Shown here piece by piece: positions 59,344 through 64,000 of a DNA stretch of 64,000 bases. The notes below the pieces were generated by a model. The model searched no databases, was not told the origin of the DNA, and saw nothing but the letters and a program-made list of their open reading frames with translations. The translations under genes and the position numbers were made by a program. The stretch spans positions 248,001 to 312,000 of the forward strand of contig CAMLGZ010000001.1 in assembly GCA_946479745.1 (NCBI GenBank). The letters are read 5' to 3'. Every line of letters starts with the position of its first letter. The first letter of the stretch is position 1. The stretch comes from an uncultured Pseudoxanthomonas sp. GTDB taxonomy: Bacteria > Pseudomonadota > Gammaproteobacteria > Xanthomonadales > Xanthomonadaceae.

Positions 59344-61319
59344 TATTTCCCCCTGGGCCGTAGAGTGTATTCAGGAATTTGAGCTCGCGGAATTATGTAG
59401 GATCCACCAATTTGGGTCGGCCTAATTATTATTGTGTGCCCAGGTCGAATGGCATTCCACCGCTGAATTTGCACTGATTCAGCAGTTTTTCTTGACAGTG
59501 TGGCATCCGAATATAAGTTATAGCCGATGCGGCTGTCCGGGATCGCATGATTCGCCGGCGTTTCAATTTTGATGCGTCGATTGATGCCCCATATCTTGGA
59601 TGGACCACTGTCATTGATACCTTCTGCCCTCGCCATCGCTCGAAGCTCAAGCTTTTGGTGGCGGTCCACATAGTTCCCGACGACAAGGGCGTACTGCCCA
59701 TTCTCAACCTTTATGTCTCCCCTCCGGATTGCCTCAATGCCTTGCGTATAAGCGCGATCCACCGCCTTCTGCTGAGCATCCAGAACCCACTTCTCGAATT
59801 CCAACACACCCATCTGCGACTTTCCTATCCGGATATCCTTGTAGTTGTCTCCCCATACCTCGCGCAGACGATGATCCTGCATATGATCGAGATACTGGTT
59901 GGCTAACTTGTTGAGAGTGCCGGCGTAATCATCGCCCTGCCGACCTCCGGCAAAGTAGGCGCGATCGTAGCCTTCCGGAACGTTCTTTACCCCAGCGTCG
60001 ATCATGCTCTGGCGGAACGCGTCCACACGCTGCTTCATCATGGCGTCGTTGAGCTGGGCCATGGCTGCCTTGGTGGCGAAATAAGGCTCCAGCAATCCCA
60101 GCGGATCGGCAGCGATGTTCAATGCCGCATCCCATCCCCGGTTCTCTGCTATGGGAATACCGGCCGGCGGCAACCGCACCGGCCCACCACGAACCTGCGC
60201 GAACTGTATCCCCGATTCGGCTGCCTCCTGGGCGGCGAGCTCGACCCAAAGACGTCGCTCAATATCTTCCGTTGTCGGTGTTGTGGAATGCTGGACTTCG
60301 TGCTCTCCCGAGGCCCGCTTAACCTGATCCGGGTTGGCCTCAGCTGGTAGCTGCCTGAATTGGTGTTGGGTGGAATGGATTTCTTGCGGAGCTCCCTGGA
60401 CCGCGCCGGCATAACCGCCGTAGTTCGGATCACTCCGCCCCATGCCACCCCCAAACGCCGACAACGGACTGAAATTGCCCAACACCCCATTGAAGAACGC
60501 CGCCGCCATCGGTGGTGCGCTGAAGATCAGTGCGGTCAGCACCAACCCCAACCCGCCCTGTTGCATGGCCAGACTGGTGATGCCTTCGCTGTTGGCGCCC
60601 AGCGAGGCGCTGAGCCAGAACGCGGCCCCGACTGCCAGCACCATGTCCAGAGCCATGGTGACCATCACGCTCAGCACCGCAAGCGAGAACATCGTGCCGA
60701 TGCCGTAGTACAGCCACTTACCGAACAGGCCTTTGGTCTGCTCGAAGAGCAGGCTCAGAATGAAGAGCGGTCCCAGACCAATGAACAGGGCCAGGGCGAT
60801 CTGGTTCATCAGCAGCACCCCTCCTCCCATCAACGCGGGACCGGCTGTGCCGAGGCCGGTGAACCACAGGGCCCGGGTCTTGTCCTGGTTCACGAACGGG
60901 TCGTGTGCCACTTCAAGCGAACCAATGCTGGTCAACGCCACTTGCATCAACGCCAGGCTACGGTCGATCTGCTCGATGATCGGCTCGTTGCTGCCGGTCA
61001 CCACATCCGAGATTTCATTAGGCAAGTCGCTGCCCAGGAATTCGTAGACGGTAGAACCGCCCACGGCCATGCTGCAGGCCAGTCCCAGAATCAACGTAGT
61101 ACGCAACGAATCGGCAACCAGCCCCATCATCGATTGACGCGATTGACCGGTGGCGATGCGGTAACCCTGGATTAGGATCCACAGGGTCAGCAAAGTCAGC
61201 GCCGCACTGGTGGCCAGAACCATCACCCGACTTAAGAGGTGAATGGCGAACTCGTCTATTTCGCTGTGAATGAAATCGTAGATGACGCGAAAGAATACGA
61301 AGTTGCTCAACTCTTCCAT
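59343..61319 (-). CDS. Orphan VirB6/TrbL-family protein with toxin-like C-terminal extension
   Basis: 658 residues. The first ~300 carry six or more hydrophobic segments of the VirB6/TrbL type (VMVLATSAALTLLTLWILIQGYRIATG; ALFIGLGPLFILSLLFEQTKGLFGKWL). A polar linker follows, then about 300 extra residues ending in IPDSRIG (593-599), YSDATLSRK (603-611), QIQRWNAIRPGHT and GGSYIIPR. The PD...D...K spacing looks like a PD-(D/E)xK-type or other polymorphic-toxin nuclease tip, not proven. No other type IV secretion gene is in the window. ATG 61319 preferred; GTG 61325 possible. Confidence 0.75.
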   Translation of the reverse strand: MEELSNFVFFRVIYDFIHSEIDEFAIHLLSRVMVLATSAALTLLTLWILIQGYRIATGQSRQSMMGLVADSLRTTLILGLACSMAVGGSTVYEFLGSDLPNEISDVVTGSNEPIIEQIDRSLALMQVALTSIGSLEVAHDPFVNQDKTRALWFTGLGTAGPALMGGGVLLMNQIALALFIGLGPLFILSLLFEQTKGLFGKWLYYGIGTMFSLAVLSVMVTMALDMVLAVGAAFWLSASLGANSEGITSLAMQQGGLGLVLTALIFSAPPMAAAFFNGVLGNFSPLSAFGGGMGRSDPNYGGYAGAVQGAPQEIHSTQHQFRQLPAEANPDQVKRASGEHEVQHSTTPTTEDIERRLWVELAAQEAAESGIQFAQVRGGPVRLPPAGIPIAENRGWDAALNIAADPLGLLEPYFATKAAMAQLNDAMMKQRVDAFRQSMIDAGVKNVPEGYDRAYFAGGRQGDDYAGTLNKLANQYLDHMQDHRLREVWGDNYKDIRIGKSQMGVLEFEKWVLDAQQKAVDRAYTQGIEAIRRGDIKVENGQYALVVGNYVDRHQKLELRAMARAEGINDSGPSKIWGINRRIKIETPANHAIPDSRIGYNLYSDATLSRKTAESVQIQRWNAIRPGHTIIIRPTQIGGSYIIPRAQIPEYTLRPRGK

Positions 61320-61376
61320 GATCACGCCTGTCCTTAGCCTTCTTGGCTAGGACCGGAGCGTAGCGCCGACTATTTC

Positions 61377-61420
61377 TGTGAATCAATGAACAAATATCTT
61401 GTGTGAGCCAATGAACAAAT
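61377..61420 (-). repeat. Two 19-bp direct repeats upstream of the VirB6-like gene
   Basis: TGTGAATCAATGAACAAAT and TGTGAGCCAATGAACAAAT with a 25-bp period, 58-101 bp upstream of the start codon. Possible regulator binding sites. Confidence 0.55.
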
Positions 61421-61434
61421 GTACGACTAGCTGC

Positions 61435-61740
61435 TCATGCCAGCATCTGTTCCAACAACGCTCGCAGCACCACTTGCGTTCGCGCCGCCTTGCCGGCATC
61501 CCGAAACTGTCTTCGTCCATGTAGATACGCTGGCTGATTTCCAGCTGCACGGCCTAGATGTTCTGTGTCGGGTCGCCGTACTGGTAGGTGATGTAGTCGC
61601 CTTTGAAACGGCCATTGACCATGAAGTCGTGGCGATCCTGCGATTCCAATACCGATTCCAAGCGCGACTGCAGCGTTGCGGAGCAGCTCGTGCCTCCCGC
61701 TGTTCTCAAGTTGAGGTCCGGCAAGTGACGCAGCCCGGGT
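61435..61740 (-). pseudogene. hutG: Decayed 3' part of an N-formylglutamate deformylase gene
   Basis: Minus-strand reading gives LNLRTAGGTSCSATLQSRL, FMVNGRFKGDYITYQYGDP, then an in-frame TAG, AVQLEISQRIYMDEDSFG, and after a frameshift TQVVLRALLEQMLA. The VNGRFKGGYIT...AVQLE...YMDE pattern is that of HutG-type deformylases. The N-terminal two thirds are absent. No other histidine-degradation gene is near. Confidence 0.75.
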
Positions 61741-61774
61741 AGAGAAGTGAGCCCGACCCGTTTTATTGCCACGT

Positions 61775-62179
61775 TTATCCAGGATATTTCGGGAATTTCT
61801 CATCTGGATGCTTGGCTTTCCATTCTTTGTAAGCCGCCGTTCCTTCCCAAGCTGCAAATGCCCTGGGGGCACGACCACGACCGGTCCACGTTTCCTGGGT
61901 GTGAGGAAGCCAATATTTCGGCGCGATCTCTTTTTTGGAGCCAGTCTTCTTCTTGGGATGACCAGGACCACTGCTGGTACCACCCACCTGGGCTGCGATG
62001 TCTGCTTTCTGCTTGGCAGTGAAGTGTTGACCAAACCGGCTCAACAGATCAGACACTTGCAAAAAGGCATGAGAAGCTTCCTCTTCGAGAAGGTTCGCTT
62101 CCTGCGCTTCAAGCTTTTTCAGCTCTTCGGCAAGCTTGGCTTTGGCGGAAGCGATGGAGTCGAAGGTGGGTTTGCTCAT
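61775..62179 (-). CDS. H-NS-family nucleoid protein
   Basis: 134 residues. A coiled N-terminal half (IASAKAKLAEELKKLEAQEANLLEEEA), a linker rich in Lys/Gly, and the C-terminal DNA-binding tip with TWTGRGRAPRAF as in H-NS proteins (normally GRGRxP), then AWEGTAAYKEWKAKHPDEKF. Such proteins bind and often silence AT-rich acquired DNA, apt for its place next to AT-rich genes. The ATG at 62179 follows AAGAGA. Confidence 0.88.
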   Translation of the reverse strand: MSKPTFDSIASAKAKLAEELKKLEAQEANLLEEEASHAFLQVSDLLSRFGQHFTAKQKADIAAQVGGTSSGPGHPKKKTGSKKEIAPKYWLPHTQETWTGRGRAPRAFAAWEGTAAYKEWKAKHPDEKFPKYPG

Positions 62180-62281
62180 TACGAATCTCTTTAATTGATT
62201 GGGCTTATGGGAAATGCACGGGGTAAGCACGGGCCATTACATGAAGCTGACCCCGTTCTTGGACCCCGCTTTTGTTTTTGT

Positions 62282-62728
62282 TTATTCCTTTTCTTCATCG
62301 GTCGATTCTTTTTCAGCCTCTTCTTTTATTAAAGCAAAATAAGCAGGATCCTGGTCTTCAAAGATATCTTTTCCATCCAACATATAAGCACGCATAAACT
62401 GCTCTTTGGCCTGCGGCATATTATCCCATTCAAAATACACCAAGCCTATGCTGAACCATACATACGGATTCATAGTGCCATCGGGGCACATCAATGCTTT
62501 TTGGTAGGCATCCATAGCCTGGTTAAACTCCTGCTTATTAAAATAAGCATCGGCCAGCGCTACATACAGCCATGTAGCTGCTTCCCAATTTGTTTTGGGA
62601 GAGGGAAGTAGATCTAGCGCCTGTTGATAGACGCTAATAGCGCTTCCAAACTGTTCTTTTCCCGCATAAACATCCCCCTCCTCTGAAAGCGCAGTTATTT
62701 TATTATAAATTTCATCAGACAGCTCCAT
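62282..62728 (-). CDS. TPR-repeat protein (AT-rich island gene)
   Basis: 148 residues of TPR-like helices (YAGKEQFGSAISVYQQALDLLP; FNKQEFNQAMDAYQKALM; QAKEQFMRAYMLDG), then IFEDQDPAYFALIKEEAEK and an acidic tail. Composition is much more AT-rich than any core gene here, and no Shine-Dalgarno site precedes the ATG. It starts 2 bp after its upstream neighbour, with which it shares the FEDxDPxYF/L motif. Possibly an immunity or adaptor protein; foreign, Bacteroidota-like style. Confidence 0.75.
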   Translation of the reverse strand: MELSDEIYNKITALSEEGDVYAGKEQFGSAISVYQQALDLLPSPKTNWEAATWLYVALADAYFNKQEFNQAMDAYQKALMCPDGTMNPYVWFSIGLVYFEWDNMPQAKEQFMRAYMLDGKDIFEDQDPAYFALIKEEAEKESTDEEKE

Positions 62729-62730
62729 AA

Positions 62731-63171
62731 CTAAACATTCATATATTTATCAGGGCTACGGTAGAAGTCGAGATATTTAGGGTCTTCGTCCTCGAAATAA
62801 CGACAGCCATCCTTATCTACCACGTACTTGAACTTATTATAAGCTCGCTTATAATCTCCAGTTTCAAAATAATACTTGCCCTCATAGTGTTGACACTCAC
62901 CTTCAGACAGTTTTAAGAGATTATTATTGTCAATCATTTTATCAAGCCAAGTTTTTGCTTCTTTGAACCTACGATTCTCCATTGCGCCTTTATAAACCAT
63001 TTTCGCATAATTATAACTTTGATTCCATGAATGAGCTGGAGAAGGGAATAAATCCCATCCAGTTTCCGCATGTTGCAAAAAATCATCAATATTTTTTGCT
63101 TTAAGTGCAGCAACTGCTTTTCTACCTTCAGCTATAACTGAACTATATTTTGCTGGTTCCAACTCTGCCAT
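62731..63171 (-). CDS. TPR-like paralogue (AT-rich island gene)
   Basis: 146 residues, helical repeats (EGRKAVAALKAKNIDDFLQHAE; FKEAKTWLDKMIDNNNLL; DYKRAYNKFKYVVDKDG) ending in YFEDEDPKYLDFYRSPDKYMN, matching its neighbour at the C-terminal motif. Start ATG 63171 preceded by AT-rich leader (a TATAAT at about 63192-63197 on the minus strand) without a ribosome site. Function unknown; likely co-transcribed with the gene at 62282. Confidence 0.7.
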   Translation of the reverse strand: MAELEPAKYSSVIAEGRKAVAALKAKNIDDFLQHAETGWDLFPSPAHSWNQSYNYAKMVYKGAMENRRFKEAKTWLDKMIDNNNLLKLSEGECQHYEGKYYFETGDYKRAYNKFKYVVDKDGCRYFEDEDPKYLDFYRSPDKYMNV

Positions 63172-63388
63172 AATATTAATTCTTATTATATTGTTATTTA
63201 AATGGGGTCTTTATAAAATATCCTATTACTAAATGCGTCTTTCATCTGAGTACCACGCGAACGATTTGAACTGCTGGAAGAAAACGGAAAACGGGGTAAC
63301 CGGAAAACGGAGTGCAGACACACGTACTCTGCTTGCCGCCGGGAAGCAGATCAATATCAAAAAATTTCAACGGGCCTCAGATGAATCC

Positions 63389-63507
63389 TGCTTCGCTGGA
63401 AGTTTGAACGATCACGGCTCACCTATTTCGCCGGCCGCGTCACCGTAAACACCCCGATCAGCACCAGCACCGTGCCGGCGATCTGCCACACGCCCATCGG
63501 CTCACCG
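63389..63507. repeat. Right 119-bp direct repeat of the island
   Basis: Begins TGCTTCGCTGGAAGTTTGAACGATC, a copy of the parE 3' end, although parE itself is 5 kb to the left, then continues into the 3' end of the permease gene. Partner of 58188-58308. Confidence 0.85.
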
Positions 63508-64000
63508 AGCAAAAACAGACTGAGCACAATGGTCGAAACCGGACCGATCATTCCAAGCTGCGAAGCCAGCGCGGAACCGAGTCTCTGTACTGCCATCATC
63601 GTGGCCAATACCGGCAACACCGTGCACAGCGTGCCGTTGAGCAACGACAGCATGTAAATCTCGTACGGCAGCTCGAACAACGAATGCCATGGCCGCACCA
63701 GCAGAAAATGCAGGATGCAGAATCCAGCCGCTACCGCGCTGGCGTAGGCGGTCAGGCGTACCGCACCGACCCGCGCCACCACTTCGCCGCTACCGACCAG
63801 ATAAGTCGCGTAGCTGAGCGCACTGAGGAATACCAGCAAGCCGCCCAGCGCGATGCCGCTGCCGCCAAGCTCCAGATCGTGCGCGAAAGCCAGCGCTACG
63901 CCGATGTAGCTGATCGCCAGCGCCAGCAGTTGCCGCGCCGCGGGTTTGCGTTTGAACACCAGCACGCCGATCAGCAGCACCAGCGTGGGAGTGAGGTACA
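63423..64000 (-). CDS. EamA/DMT-family permease (truncated by window edge)
   Basis: At least 192 residues of a ten-helix drug/metabolite transporter; the start lies beyond 64000. Visible spans include LLALAISYIGVALAFAHDL, GLLVFLSALSYATYLVGSGEVV and IAGTVLVLIGVFTVT; SQLGMIGPVSTIVLSLFLLGEPMGVW is the conserved C-terminal EamA signature. Substrate unknown. A fragment of its 3' end is duplicated next to parE. Confidence 0.88.
   Translation of the reverse strand, partial: YLTPTLVLLIGVLVFKRKPAARQLLALAISYIGVALAFAHDLELGGSGIALGGLLVFLSALSYATYLVGSGEVVARVGAVRLTAYASAVAAGFCILHFLLVRPWHSLFELPYEIYMLSLLNGTLCTVLPVLATMMAVQRLGSALASQLGMIGPVSTIVLSLFLLGEPMGVWQIAGTVLVLIGVFTVTRPAK

Noticed and set aside
59343..61319. 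A type IV secretion operon
   Set aside because: Only a VirB6-like gene is seen; no VirB4, VirB8-11 or coupling protein lies in the window.

Overview
The window is chromosomal DNA from a GC-rich gammaproteobacterium, most likely of the Xanthomonadaceae (Lysobacter/Pseudoxanthomonas-like). Signs of this are the housekeeping gene order, a CopL-like Cys/Met-rich leader protein, a VirB6-family protein of the type associated with xanthomonad secretion systems, an H-NS-type protein, and many dispersed palindromic intergenic repeats. No rRNA, complete tRNA, insertion sequence, CRISPR array or replication origin was seen.

Left part (1-24 kb): a secreted lysyl-endopeptidase-like protease, a Bcr/CflA exporter, gcvP behind a tandem glycine riboswitch, a MazG-like pyrophosphohydrolase, a cupin protein, a GH30 glycosidase and a membrane GGDEF cyclase. 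These are followed by a 2175-residue autotransporter with 17 tandem ~83-residue Ig-like repeats, a methyltransferase, a VOC protein, and a DUF1905/YdeI-type gene flanked by two broken partial copies of itself. A four-gene metal cassette (CopL-like, outer-membrane protein, HMA protein, MerT-like protein) closes this part.

Accessory block (24.4-30.3 kb): a complete His-Xaa-Ser (Hxs) system, hxsD-hxsB-hxsC-hxsA. Two radical-SAM maturases are translationally coupled to a precursor with six HxS triplets and a peptidoglycan-binding domain. Next to it lie an overlapping HEPN/nucleotidyltransferase pair with operator-like palindromes and a DUF2975/XRE pair with its own palindrome.

Conserved core (30-58 kb): purA, hflC, hflK, hflX, hfq, miaA, folP, ftsH, rlmE on the minus strand, yhbY diverging, then nlpD, a YqaA-type gene, pcm, surE, truD, ispF, ispD, ftsB, eno, kdsA, pyrG, and parE on the plus strand. 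These cover RNA modification, protein quality control, isoprenoid and KDO synthesis, division and chromosome segregation.

Right part (58.2-63.5 kb): a mosaic island between parE and an EamA-type permease gene. It is bounded by ~120-bp direct repeats that duplicate the 3' ends of both flanking genes. It carries an orphan VirB6-family protein with a toxin-like C-terminal extension, a translationally coupled 96-residue gene (candidate immunity), another small gene, a decayed hutG fragment, an H-NS-like gene, and two AT-rich TPR-type genes that look foreign. The Hxs locus and this island are the most interesting parts of the window. All functional statements rest on reading motifs by eye; no database search was run.
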